From contig CAZAVY010000002.1 in assembly GCA_964488685.1 (NCBI GenBank), positions 16,909-80,908 on the forward strand: 64,000 nucleotides of DNA. Reading direction: 5' to 3'. A program made the translations under genes and the position numbers. Source of the DNA: GCA-001735895 sp964488685. Its GTDB lineage: Bacteria > Pseudomonadota > Gammaproteobacteria > GCA-001735895. Position 1 is the stretch's first letter, and each line of letters starts with the position of its first letter. A model generated the notes under the pieces. That model was not told the DNA's origin. It saw nothing but the letters and a program-made list of their open reading frames with translations, and searched no databases. Below are positions 45,023 to 53,208 of the stretch, in pieces.

Positions 45023-45481
45023 TTACCGCAGGTTGGGTTGTTTTTGCCGTAGATCGTGCATTCGGGAGAGTTCCTGTACTTCGTCATTTCGCATCATGTC
45101 CGCCAGCGAAATCGTAGCCAGGTAGTTTTCGATCTCGTCGCTCAACTCTTCCCATAGCCGCTCGGTCAGGCAAGGTTCGTAATCGGGCGATCCATTCGTA
45201 ATATCCCTGTCCGCTACCTGCACTATCACGTCAACCGCATTAATGACATCGGCAATACACACCTGCTCGGGTGATTCTCTCAGGCTGTAACCGCCGCCGG
45301 GGCCACGGGTACTCACGACCAGTTTATTGCGCCTCATTTTGGCAAATAATTGCTCAAGGTAAGACAGGGATATACTTTGCCGGACCGAGATATCGGCCAG
45401 TGATACCGGACCCTGGTCCGAGTGCATGACCAGATCGAGCAGTGAGGTTACCGCATATCGACTTTTGGTGGATAATTGCAT
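45023..45481 (-). CDS. iscR: IscR-type Rrf2 regulator lacking three of four cluster ligands
   Basis: A 152-residue Rrf2-family repressor with an N-terminal winged helix (MQLSTKSRYAVTSLLDL, LEQLFAKMRRNKLVVSTRGPGGGY) and the C-terminal dimerisation helix LSDEIENYLATISLADMM. In E. coli the [2Fe-2S] ligands are Cys92, Cys98, Cys104 and His107. At the same positions this protein has Arg92, Ser98, Cys104 and Glu107, without any gap in the numbering. The only other Cys is Cys75. It is therefore unlikely to hold a cluster in the usual way. It remains first in the isc operon, behind a well-formed type 1 IscR site. Confidence 0.9.
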   Translation of the reverse strand: MQLSTKSRYAVTSLLDLVMHSDQGPVSLADISVRQSISLSYLEQLFAKMRRNKLVVSTRGPGGGYSLRESPEQVCIADVINAVDVIVQVADRDITNGSPDYEPCLTERLWEELSDEIENYLATISLADMMRNDEVQELSRMHDLRQKQPNLR

Positions 45482-45510
45482 CGTGAAATAGCTTGGTGTA
45501 ATATCGGATT

Positions 45511-45542
45511 AGTATACAATCCTGACTAAAATGGTCAACTAT
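45511..45542 (-). promoter_or_regulatory. isc operon promoter with overlapping type 1 IscR box
   Basis: On the minus strand TTGACC (45538-45533) and TATACT (45516-45511) are 16 bases apart, placing the start about 23 bases upstream of the iscR ATG. A 25-base stretch at 45518-45542 fits the type 1 IscR consensus, as I remember it, at 22 of 25 positions. It covers the -35 and most of the spacer, including the GAC and AGTC half-sites around a T-run. This is the arrangement expected for autorepression. Confidence 0.75.
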
Positions 45543-45564
45543 TATACTAGGGGTAGATTGACTA

Positions 45565-45684
45565 TTACCTTTGTGCCTTTAGCGGCCTGGCTTCATTGTC
45601 GAGCAGCATTTCAAGCTTTGTGAAATACTGTTGTAATGGATCGGCGAGTCGTTCGTCGTCATCGATCAGCAATAGTCTGCGCAT
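45565..45684 (-). pseudogene. Remnant of a response regulator N-terminus (CpxR-like position)
   Basis: A 39-codon frame starts MRRLLLIDDDERLADPLQQYFTK, which is the beta1-alpha1 start of a receiver domain with the acidic triad. It then departs from the family (LEMLLDNEARPLKAQR) and stops. The phospho-acceptor Asp, the rest of the receiver and any output domain are absent. It lies next to a Spy/CpxP-like gene, as cpxR lies next to cpxP, so it may be what is left of a lost envelope stress system. Confidence 0.55.
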
Positions 45685-45761
45685 TCATTTACCTGTTAAC
45701 CCGGCGACATTGTACAACGCGACTCCCACTTGAGAAGCCGCGTTCCATATCAGGACCGGAA

Positions 45762-46208
45762 TCAGTGGTTGTCACCATGGCGATGATGCCTGATAAATTC
45801 CTTCATTGCCTGTTTTTGCTCTGCGCTCAGCGAATCCAGGAAAGCCGCCAGCGATGCGATCACCAGCGGCGCTTTATCATTGATCATCTGTGTTTTCTGC
45901 TGCACCATTTCGATTGCGCGTAACTGGTTAAAGCCGGAATCCTGTAAAAGCGCTTCAATTTCATTGATATGCTCAGTTCTGGTTGCCTTTATATCCGTCA
46001 TGGCATTGACCACCGTTTCAGCAAGATCGCTAAAACGCTGCTTTTGCTGGCTGTCGAGGTCCAGCTTTTGGGTTACCTTTTCAGTGACGAATTCAATTTT
46101 ATCGCCGGCTGTCATGCCCCAGTGGTTGTGTTTAGCAAATGCGTATACAACGCCGGAACTGCCGACGATCAGTAATACAGCGGCAACGATTCTGCTAGAA
46201 AGTTTCAT
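45762..46208 (-). CDS. Spy/CpxP-like periplasmic protein
   Basis: A 148-residue protein with a signal peptide (residues 1-23, ending VVYAFA) and a helical, charged mature part with LTxxQ-type segments (LDLDSQQKQRFSDLAETV and LDSLSAEQKQAMKEF) and a His-rich C-terminus HHRHGDNH. It fits the Spy/CpxP family of periplasmic chaperones, some of which bind metals. The His-rich ends (KHNHWG and the C-terminus) hint at metal binding. No intact two-component system remains beside it. Confidence 0.75.
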   Translation of the reverse strand: MKLSSRIVAAVLLIVGSSGVVYAFAKHNHWGMTAGDKIEFVTEKVTQKLDLDSQQKQRFSDLAETVVNAMTDIKATRTEHINEIEALLQDSGFNQLRAIEMVQQKTQMINDKAPLVIASLAAFLDSLSAEQKQAMKEFIRHHRHGDNH

Positions 46209-46298
46209 GGGTTAACTCCGTAGTAGAGTTATTTCGGAAATAGATTCTAGAAAAATATCGCTCACGAATCTCTTCAGCAAGGTAACTATTTATAACAG

Positions 46299-47024
46299 TC
46301 ACTGTTGCCGTTTTTCAATGGCCGTCAACATACCCCGCAAGATATTAATTTCGTTACGGGTCAGCTCGCTGCGCAGATAGAGGCGGCGTAACCGTTGCAT
46401 GATCAAGCCCGGTTGTGTTGGATTCAAAAATCCGATCATTTCCAGCACTTGCTGGAGATGTGCGAAATATCCTTCAAGCTCGGAATTAAGCACTGGCAAA
46501 TCCTGGGCATCTGGTTCCCTTAAGACCGGTGGCGCATTGTTCAATCGGCGATATATCTCGTAACAAATCACCTGGATCGCCGAGGCCAGGTTAAGCGAAC
46601 TGAATTCCGGGTTGCTCGGAATTCGAAGCATGTAGTTACACAGCTGAATTTCCTCATTACTCAAGCCCGAATGTTCACGCCCGAATACCAGTGCGACGCG
46701 GGTGGAATCATCCAGGGAACTCAATTTGTCCGCAAGCTCGAATGGGTTCAACTCCGGCCAGGAAAGCGTACGTGGGCGCGCGCTGGCCGCCACCACGAAT
46801 TCACAGTCCGCAATCGCTTGCGACAAATCAACGCAGTTCTCACGATTTTCGAGCACCGAGTTTGCACCCGAGGCGCGGGCATAGGCGATTTCCCCAACCG
46901 GGCATTTCGGGTCGACCAGTGTCAGCTTACTGAAACACATGTTATTCATCGACCTCGCGGCCGCACCGATATTACCCGGATGCGTAGTGCCGATCATAAC
47001 TATCTTGATGTTTTGCTGTTTCAT
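46299..47024 (-). CDS. trmJ: tRNA (cytidine/uridine-2'-O)-methyltransferase TrmJ
   Basis: TrmJ methylates the 2'-OH of nucleotide 32 in several tRNAs. The 241-residue product is a SPOUT-class enzyme with the N-terminal VMIGTTHPGNIGAAARSMNNM and the knot motifs LVFGREHSGLSNEE and SSLNLASAIQVICYE. A C-terminal helical extension matches the family. It is divergent from suhB, with 101 bases between them. The trmJ-suhB neighbourhood is common in Gammaproteobacteria, often with the isc operon close by, as here. Confidence 0.95.
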   Translation of the reverse strand: MKQQNIKIVMIGTTHPGNIGAAARSMNNMCFSKLTLVDPKCPVGEIAYARASGANSVLENRENCVDLSQAIADCEFVVAASARPRTLSWPELNPFELADKLSSLDDSTRVALVFGREHSGLSNEEIQLCNYMLRIPSNPEFSSLNLASAIQVICYEIYRRLNNAPPVLREPDAQDLPVLNSELEGYFAHLQQVLEMIGFLNPTQPGLIMQRLRRLYLRSELTRNEINILRGMLTAIEKRQQ

Positions 47025-47125
47025 TTACTGGCGCTCCTGTGCCGTCGCCGCATGGTTTACTTCTGGTCTATATCCAGGTCCTTTGTTAGACTGCGCGCCT
47101 TTCCCGGTTCGATGAAATCCCTGTA

Positions 47126-47914
47126 ATGCAACCGATGCTCAATATCGCGATTCGAGCGGCCCGCCATGCGGGGGATTTTATAGTCCGCAAAATCAACAAG
47201 CTACCCGACTTAAAGGTTGAAGTAAAAGCTAAAAACGACTACGTCAGCGAAGTAGACCGCGAAGCCGAACTACGAATTATCGAAGATCTACTGAAAGCCT
47301 ATCCCGGTCACGGTATCGTCGCCGAAGAATCGGGCATTATCGAAGGTCAAGATGAATACCGCTGGATCATCGATCCGCTCGATGGAACTACCAACTACCT
47401 GCATGGCTTTCCACACTACGCGGTTTCGATCGCCTGCGAGCATCGCGGGCGCATGGCGCATGGCGTGATTTACGATCCCTATAAACAGGAATTATTTACC
47501 GCCAGTCGTGGGGACGGCGCCACTTTAAACAATCGACGTATTCGTGTCGCCAATTTGAAAACTACCGAAGGGGCGCTCCTGGCAACCGGTTTCCCGTTTA
47601 AACACCCGGACCAACTCGACCAATTTGTGAAGCTATTCAGTACCTTTTTCACCTCCGCCAGCGATACCCGGCGGGCGGGCTCTGCGGCACTTGATCTGGC
47701 ATACGTGGCTGCAGGTCGGCTGGATGGTTACTGGGAATCCGGGCTTAACTCATGGGACCTCGCAGCCGGGACGCTGATCGTTCGGGAAGCGGGCGGTCTG
47801 GTTACCGATTACAACGGTGATGGAAATTTTCTCGAAAATGGCCAGATCATTGCCGGAAACCCCAGGATAATGGCTGACATGCTGCGTCAGATTCAAAAAC
47901 AGCTGAAACTCTGA
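47126..47914 (+). CDS. suhB: Inositol-1-monophosphatase family protein
   Basis: SuhB is an inositol monophosphatase that in E. coli also takes part in rRNA antitermination. The 262-residue product has the metal motifs AEESG, WIIDPLDGTTNYLHGFP and NSWDLAAGTLIVREAGG. The N-terminus MLNIAIRAARHAGDFIVRKI is typical, and the preceding MQP may mean that translation starts three codons later. It ends 58 bases before the second MITE copy. Confidence 0.95.
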   Translation: MQPMLNIAIRAARHAGDFIVRKINKLPDLKVEVKAKNDYVSEVDREAELRIIEDLLKAYPGHGIVAEESGIIEGQDEYRWIIDPLDGTTNYLHGFPHYAVSIACEHRGRMAHGVIYDPYKQELFTASRGDGATLNNRRIRVANLKTTEGALLATGFPFKHPDQLDQFVKLFSTFFTSASDTRRAGSAALDLAYVAAGRLDGYWESGLNSWDLAAGTLIVREAGGLVTDYNGDGNFLENGQIIAGNPRIMADMLRQIQKQLKL

Positions 47915-47972
47915 CCGAATAACCTGTTAGAACAGGTTTGAAGGGCGTAACGACCTCCTCAAAATGCGCCGC

Positions 47973-48139
47973 TAGGAGTCTGTCGGACTTAGGGTGTCGT
48001 AGCGAGGGAAAGGCATTTTGAGTCAGATTTTTCTATCGAATGAGGCGAATAGTTACTCATAAATCAACGAATTGGATAGGAAAATCTGGCCAAAATGCCT
48101 TTTCCGCAGTAGATTTATCCTAAATCCGACAGACTCCTA
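47973..48139. mobile_element. MITE-like element, copy 2 (167 bp)
   Basis: This is the inverted second copy of the element at 20949-21114. The terminal inverted repeats are 47973-47993 and 48119-48139, with one mismatch between them. Read in reverse complement the body matches copy 1 apart from a handful of substitutions and one single-base indel. It fills the gap between the convergent suhB and lexA genes and ends 10 bases from the lexA stop, where its palindromic ends could also act as a two-way terminator. Flanking TA dinucleotides are present at both ends, as in copy 1. Confidence 0.85.
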
Positions 48140-48149
48140 CGGGTGAGAA

Positions 48150-48749
48150 TTACCGGTAATTCCTTAGCTGGCCCACGAGCACACCGTGGATACTCACCCG
48201 CTCAGCATGATAAATCATGGGCTCCATTTCCGGGTTTTCCGGAATCAGGGCAATCTGATCTTTGCCGCTGCGCTTGAAACGCTTCAGGGTCGCCTCGGCT
48301 TTGTCGATCATTGCGACGACTATATCCCCATCGTTGGCAACCGGCTGTTTTTTGATAATGACGTAATCCTCATCGAGTATGCCGATATTAATCATTGAAT
48401 CCCCGGTTACGCGCAAGGCAAACAATTCAGGGCCCATGAACATTTCTGCAAGATTCAACTCCTGTTGATCTTCAATCGCTTCAATCGGCAAACCGGCTGC
48501 AATCTTTCCGGCAAGTGGAATAGTCGGGGGACTGACCAGGGGTAATTCGACCAGACTCATACCGCGTGAATTGCCCTTGACACGGTCGATATATCCCTTG
48601 TCTTCCAGTGACTGTACATAGCGATGAATCGTGCCATGGGAAGTTACGCCGATAGCGACCCCGATTTCCTTGAACCTGGGCGCAAATCCATGTTGTGCTA
48701 GGTAGTGACGAATAAACTGTAACGTGTTTTGTTCCTGTGTTGTCAGCAT
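48150..48749 (-). CDS. lexA: LexA repressor
   Basis: LexA represses the SOS genes and cleaves itself when RecA filaments form. The 199-residue product has an N-terminal winged helix, a cleavage site at Ala85-Gly86 (GKIAAGLP), and the Ser-Lys catalytic pair Ser118 (GDSMINIG) and Lys155 (EATLKRF). The recognition region TSHGTIHRYVQSLEDKGYI differs from the E. coli type. The upstream region contains no CTGT-N8-ACAG box but carries an unusual paired repeat. Binding specificity is therefore probably altered. Confidence 0.95.
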   Translation of the reverse strand: MLTTQEQNTLQFIRHYLAQHGFAPRFKEIGVAIGVTSHGTIHRYVQSLEDKGYIDRVKGNSRGMSLVELPLVSPPTIPLAGKIAAGLPIEAIEDQQELNLAEMFMGPELFALRVTGDSMINIGILDEDYVIIKKQPVANDGDIVVAMIDKAEATLKRFKRSGKDQIALIPENPEMEPMIYHAERVSIHGVLVGQLRNYR

Positions 48750-48761
48750 TCTGCCTGGCTC

Positions 48762-48803
48762 TTCTCATTTTATTCTCAGCGAGTGTAGAGAATATAACGA
48801 GAA
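48762..48803 (-). promoter_or_regulatory. Paired 16-bp inverted repeat upstream of lexA, candidate LexA operator
   Basis: Two 16-base blocks, TTCTCATTTTATTCTC at 48762-48777 and GAGAATATAACGAGAA at 48788-48803, are imperfect reverse complements (14 of 16) separated by 10 bases. The nearer block ends 13 bases upstream of the lexA ATG. LexA normally represses itself, and no enterobacterial SOS box is present, so this is the best operator candidate. Confidence 0.5.
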
Positions 48804-48813
48804 CTTGCAAGCT

Positions 48814-50292
48814 TTACGAAGAACAACTGAGATCAAGATGCTGCGCCCATTCGGGCGGTACCCCGGCATAGGCTTCAAACTCGGTTTGCTCATCGTAGGG
48901 ATTCTGCAGCACGGAAAAAAGGGTTTTCACTTCGTTGAAGTCATCAGTTTCCGCAGCCGCGATGGCCTGTTGGGCGAGATAATTACGCAACACAAACTTC
49001 GGATTAGTCATCAGCATATTTTGATGCCTGATTTCGGTTTCCACCAGCTGATCCCTGATCCTGGTCCGATAATCCCGCAACCAGTCATCAAAACCGTCGC
49101 GATCGACAAACATGTCGCGCAGATACCCGCAGTCTCCCGTCTCATCGAATCGACTTAGGGCACGGAAGAAATGAGTGAAATCGACCTGACCTTCCATAAT
49201 AGCGAACAGCCTCGAGATCAATTTTTCGTCGCCGTCACGAAAGGCATCCAGACCCAGTTTGGACGCCATTCCCTGATAATAGTGCGCAAGATAGGTAGGC
49301 TGATAATCAGCCAGCAATTGTTTCGCCATTTCCGCAGCCTGTTCCCCGCTCTCCGGGTCGATCAACGGCAGCATCGCCTGTGCCAGGCAGGACAGGTTAA
49401 ACAGGCCGACACGGGGTTGTTGGTCGTAAGCGTAACGTCCAAGCTCGTCGGAATGATTACAGACAAAACCGGAATGGTAAGTATCGAGGAAACCAAAAGG
49501 ACCGTAGTCGATGGTCAACCCCAGCAGCGACATATTGTCAGAATTGAGAACTCCATGGGTAAACCCGACCAGTTGCCACTGAGCTACCAGTCGCGCGGTG
49601 CGCTCGATAACCTGGCGCAGCAGTTCCAGGTAAGGGTTCTCTTCGGCACTACAGTCGGCATAGAAATGCTCGATCAGGAAATCGGCAAGAAATTTGAGCT
49701 CGGCATATTGTTGGCGGTAGAAAAAAACCTCGAAATTTCCAAAACGCAGGTGACTCTGAGCCACGCGGGTCAGGATAGCAGCGGTTTCGGATTTTTCACG
49801 GTAAACCGGATCTTTGCTCCCGGTGACGCATAGGGCACGAGTGGTAGGAATCCCGAGTGCCGCAATCGCTTCGCTGCAAAGAAATTCGCGAATTGTCGAA
49901 CGCAATACTGCGCGCCCGTCACCCATGCGTGAAAACGGTGTCAATCCTGCACCCTTCAACTGGATCTCCCAGTCCAGGCCGTCATTACCGCTAACTTCAC
50001 CTATCATCAATGCGCGCCCGTCACCTAACTGGGGAACGTACTGGCCAAATTGATGACCTGCGTAAATCATCGCGATTGGGTCGTCGCCCTCTACAATCGT
50101 ATTACCGCTGAATAATTCGATCAGTTGCTGATTCTGGAACAGGAGCGGGTCGATATCGAGTAACTCGGCAACCGCGGGACTAAACGCCACCAGGTAGGGG
50201 TTACTCAATGCCTGTGGCCTAACCCGACGATAGAAATTTTCGGGTAACTGGGAGACACGGGTATGAGTGTTCAGCTGCGGTAGAATCGACAC
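48814..50292 (-). CDS. selO: Protein adenylyltransferase SelO
   Basis: SelO (YdiU/UPF0061) is a pseudokinase-fold enzyme that transfers AMP from ATP to Ser, Thr or Tyr of redox proteins. The 492-residue product has the family segments YAGHQFGQYVPQLGDGRA, GDGRAVLRSTIREFLCSEA, VLNSDNMSLLGLTIDYGPFGFLD and the C-terminal NPKFVLRNYLAQQAI. It lies downstream of acs but is separated from it by a terminator. The C-terminal Sec/Cys found in eukaryotic SelO is replaced by an ending CSS with a Cys third from the end. Confidence 0.94.
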   Translation of the reverse strand: MSILPQLNTHTRVSQLPENFYRRVRPQALSNPYLVAFSPAVAELLDIDPLLFQNQQLIELFSGNTIVEGDDPIAMIYAGHQFGQYVPQLGDGRALMIGEVSGNDGLDWEIQLKGAGLTPFSRMGDGRAVLRSTIREFLCSEAIAALGIPTTRALCVTGSKDPVYREKSETAAILTRVAQSHLRFGNFEVFFYRQQYAELKFLADFLIEHFYADCSAEENPYLELLRQVIERTARLVAQWQLVGFTHGVLNSDNMSLLGLTIDYGPFGFLDTYHSGFVCNHSDELGRYAYDQQPRVGLFNLSCLAQAMLPLIDPESGEQAAEMAKQLLADYQPTYLAHYYQGMASKLGLDAFRDGDEKLISRLFAIMEGQVDFTHFFRALSRFDETGDCGYLRDMFVDRDGFDDWLRDYRTRIRDQLVETEIRHQNMLMTNPKFVLRNYLAQQAIAAAETDDFNEVKTLFSVLQNPYDEQTEFEAYAGVPPEWAQHLDLSCSS

Positions 50293-50340
50293 CTACGGAT
50301 ATTGGTAAATGGTAAAACAGGAATTATAGTTAAATTCGAT

Positions 50341-50369
50341 CAAGAAATACCCCGCACAATGCGGGGCCT
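50341..50369 (-). terminator. Intrinsic terminator downstream of acs
   Basis: On the minus strand a 6-bp GC stem (50366-50361 with 50355-50350, CCCCGC/GCGGGG, 5-base loop) is followed by TATTTCTT. It lies 29 bases downstream of the acs stop and separates acs from selO. Confidence 0.75.
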
Positions 50370-50397
50370 TTAACGCTCGTTAAAATCTATTATTTAT

Positions 50398-52350
50398 TCA
50401 GGCCAATTTATTCAGGCGGTTATCGATCAGGTTTTCGACCACGCCGGGATCGGCCAGAGTCGAGGTATCGCCCAGATTATCGACGTCATTCGCCGCTACT
50501 TTGCGCAAAATACGGCGCATGATTTTTCCGGACCGGGTTTTCGGTAACCCCGGCGCCCATTGAATAATATTAAGCTTCGCAAACGGTCCGATTTCAGTGC
50601 GTACCATGCCCACCAGTTCCTGTTTCAATTCGTCATTACCCTGTTCGCCGGCCATCAGCGTCACGTAAGCGTAAATGCCCTGGCCGGTAATATCGTGCGG
50701 GTAACCCACGACTGCAGATTCGGCTACTTTGGGGTGCTTGACCAGTGCAGATTCGATTTCCGCGGTGCCAAGACGATGCCCGGAGACATTGAGAACATCG
50801 TCTACGCGACCGGTAATCCAGTAATACCCATCTTCATCTCGACGGGCACCGTCACCGGTAAAGTAAAACCCTTTATATAACGCGAAATAGGTTTCGTAAA
50901 AGCGTTTATGATCACCGAAAATCGAACGCATCATCGATGGCCAGGGTGCACGCATTGCAAGATTACCCGCCGCCGGATTACCCTCGATCTCGTTGCCCCC
51001 GTCATCCAGTAGCACGGGTTGGGCACCAAAAAAAGGGAAAGTTGCCGAGCCCGGCCTGGTTGGGGTGGCACCGGGTAAGGGCGTTATCATGTGAGCACCG
51101 GTTTCGGTTTGCCACCAGGTATCGACAATCGGGCAACGACCGTCGCCAACCACATTGTAATACCAGAGCCAGGCCTCAGGATTGATCGGTTCGCCGACGG
51201 TGCCGAGTAAACGCAACGATTGGCGCGATGTTCGCTTAACCGGTTCATCTCCGGCACCCATCAGGGCTCGAATCGCGGTCGGAGCGGTATAAAAAATCGA
51301 AACCTTGTGTTTGTCGCAAACCTGCCAGAAACGGGAAAGGTCGGGATAGGTTGGTATGCCTTCAAACATTAAGGTGGTAGCGCCGTTAGCCAGCGGGCCA
51401 TATACGATATAGGTGTGCCCGGTAACCCAGCCAACGTCGGCGGTACACCAGTAGACTTCACCATCTTTGTAATCAAATACAAGCTTGTGGGTCATGGCGG
51501 CCTGTAGCAAGTAGCCACCGGTGGTATGCAATACGCCCTTGGGTTTTCCGGTTGAGCCCGAGGTATATAGGATGAACAGCGGATCTTCCGCATTCATCAT
51601 TTCTGGTTCGCAATCCGGCGAAGCCGAAGCCATGGCTTCGTGGTACCAGACATCACGACCTTCTTCCCCGGCCACGGGCTCGCCACCATGCTGCACCACG
51701 ATCACAGTCTTGACATCGGCACACTGGTCGACCGCTTCGTCGGCGTTTGCCTTCAATGGCACCCGCTTCCCACCCCGTATCGACTGATCGGCAGTGATCA
51801 CCACCCGGCAATCAGAATCCTGGATACGATCACGTAACGCGTCGGGTGAAAATCCACCGAACACGACCGAGTGCATTGCACCGATGCGGGTGCAGGCCAG
51901 CATCGCAACCGCGGCTTCGGGGATCATCGGCATATAAATCGAAACCCGATCCCCCCGCTTGACGCCCCGGGTTTTCAATACATTGGAAAATTTACACACT
52001 TCCTGGTGCAACTCGGCATAGGTTATCTTGCGATCCTTTGCCGGGTCATCCGACTCCCAGATAATCGCAACCTGGTCGGCACGAGTCGCCAGGTGGCGGT
52101 CCAGGCAGTTGTAACAAACATTGAGTTCGGCACCTTCAAACCATTTGATATGCAAATCATCGGCATCGAAACTCCAGTCACAAACCGAATTCCAGGGTTT
52201 AAACCACGACAGGTAGTTTTCAGCCTGCTGCGACCAGAATCCTTCCGGATCTTCGACCGATTGCTGATACATATCTTTGTACTGAGTCGCCGTTATGTTG
52301 GCCTTTGCGGCGAATTCGGCTGGAGCGGGATAGGTTTTGCTGTCTGACAT
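50398..52350 (-). CDS. acs: Acetyl-CoA synthetase
   Basis: Acs activates acetate to acetyl-CoA through acetyl-AMP. The 650-residue product has the N-terminal ACAS domain, the adenylation motif YTSGSTGKPKGVLHTTGGYL, DTWWQTETGAHM, and the C-terminal PKTRSGKIMRRILRKVA, whose Lys is the usual acetylation site for control. It lies near aceK and aceA, so the locus serves growth on acetate through the glyoxylate shunt. The remains of a kinase and an NtrC-type regulator lie divergently upstream and may be what once controlled it. Confidence 0.97.
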   Translation of the reverse strand: MSDSKTYPAPAEFAAKANITATQYKDMYQQSVEDPEGFWSQQAENYLSWFKPWNSVCDWSFDADDLHIKWFEGAELNVCYNCLDRHLATRADQVAIIWESDDPAKDRKITYAELHQEVCKFSNVLKTRGVKRGDRVSIYMPMIPEAAVAMLACTRIGAMHSVVFGGFSPDALRDRIQDSDCRVVITADQSIRGGKRVPLKANADEAVDQCADVKTVIVVQHGGEPVAGEEGRDVWYHEAMASASPDCEPEMMNAEDPLFILYTSGSTGKPKGVLHTTGGYLLQAAMTHKLVFDYKDGEVYWCTADVGWVTGHTYIVYGPLANGATTLMFEGIPTYPDLSRFWQVCDKHKVSIFYTAPTAIRALMGAGDEPVKRTSRQSLRLLGTVGEPINPEAWLWYYNVVGDGRCPIVDTWWQTETGAHMITPLPGATPTRPGSATFPFFGAQPVLLDDGGNEIEGNPAAGNLAMRAPWPSMMRSIFGDHKRFYETYFALYKGFYFTGDGARRDEDGYYWITGRVDDVLNVSGHRLGTAEIESALVKHPKVAESAVVGYPHDITGQGIYAYVTLMAGEQGNDELKQELVGMVRTEIGPFAKLNIIQWAPGLPKTRSGKIMRRILRKVAANDVDNLGDTSTLADPGVVENLIDNRLNKLA

Positions 52351-52578
52351 GGCGTCTTCCTCGAGAATTCAATTATTAGATTTCTTCGTGAGCCTGGATA
52401 TGCTTACATAAACGCTGGCCAGCGACAAGATGTCCGCTCGCTACTCATACACCAGGCAAATATAATGAATCGCATATCAACAGAAAATTCAATCCTGTTG
52501 ACCTGATCGCAACAATAAGTAACATTCGTTCAAAGTTGCAGTAACCAGGGGTAACACTATGTCCTTATTTTCATCTGA

Positions 52579-53190
52579 TCTGCGCCCGATGAATATCCGG
52601 CGGAAAATCTGGATCTTCGGCAAGTCGCTCATGAAGCCATCAACCTGGTATCACTCAGTCATGCCGGAAAACAAATGCAATATGACAACCGCTGCAGAAT
52701 GGGGATTATGGTTACCGGGTTCGCTCAAAAACTGGTACAGGTCTTTGTCAACCTGCTAAGCAATGCCACCGATGCCTGCGAACGCGGTAGCAATTTCAGG
52801 TTACTGGCCGACTCCATACTGGCCAGGACGGCACAACGCAGTCATCGAAAAATAATGTTTTTCGACGAACAAGCATACACCCAGATGTTTCATTACCAAT
52901 GGTCGGGGAACGTGCGTGAACCGGAAAATGTTATCGAACGAGCGGTGATCCTGAGACAACAGGGTAATATCGAAGCCAGTAACCTGGCGTTGAATAATCT
53001 CGCAACCGGTCATCAACTTCCTCTGTACGAACTCGAGAACCGTCTATCGCTGGGCGACCACATCGTTAGCTTTGTGAAAAAATATCAACCCCGATACAAC
53101 GAAACCCAACTCGCGGGCATGCTTGGCATCAGCCGCAAAAACCTGTGGGAGAAAAGACAACGCCTTCAGATTCCGTCCCGCAAGCAATGA
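52579..53190 (+). pseudogene. Relic of a histidine kinase fused by deletion to an NtrC-type regulator
   Basis: One open frame from 52579 (after an in-frame TGA) to 53190 joins two different proteins. The first part, NLDLRQVAHEAINLVSLSH to LVQVFVNLLSNATDAC, is the linker and N-box of a histidine kinase. The second, from LLADSILARTAQRSHRK through YQWSGNVREPENVIERAVIL to the Fis-type helix-turn-helix YNETQLAGMLGISRKNLWEKRQRL, is the C-terminus of a sigma-54 activator. Everything between (rest of the kinase, receiver, most of the AAA+ domain) is missing. The first in-frame ATG is 52675. GNVRE-L is changed to GNVRE-P, which fits decay. Confidence 0.75.
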
Positions 53191-53208
53191 ACAATCTGGA
53201 GTCTCTCG

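Noticed and set aside
45019..45087. Longer start for the cysteine desulfurase
   Set aside because: The added residues overlap iscR and do not match any desulfurase; MPVYLDHNATSP is the family N-terminus.
49171..49833. Plus-strand open frame opposite selO (220 codons)
   Set aside because: Antisense shadow without start signals or recognisable domain.
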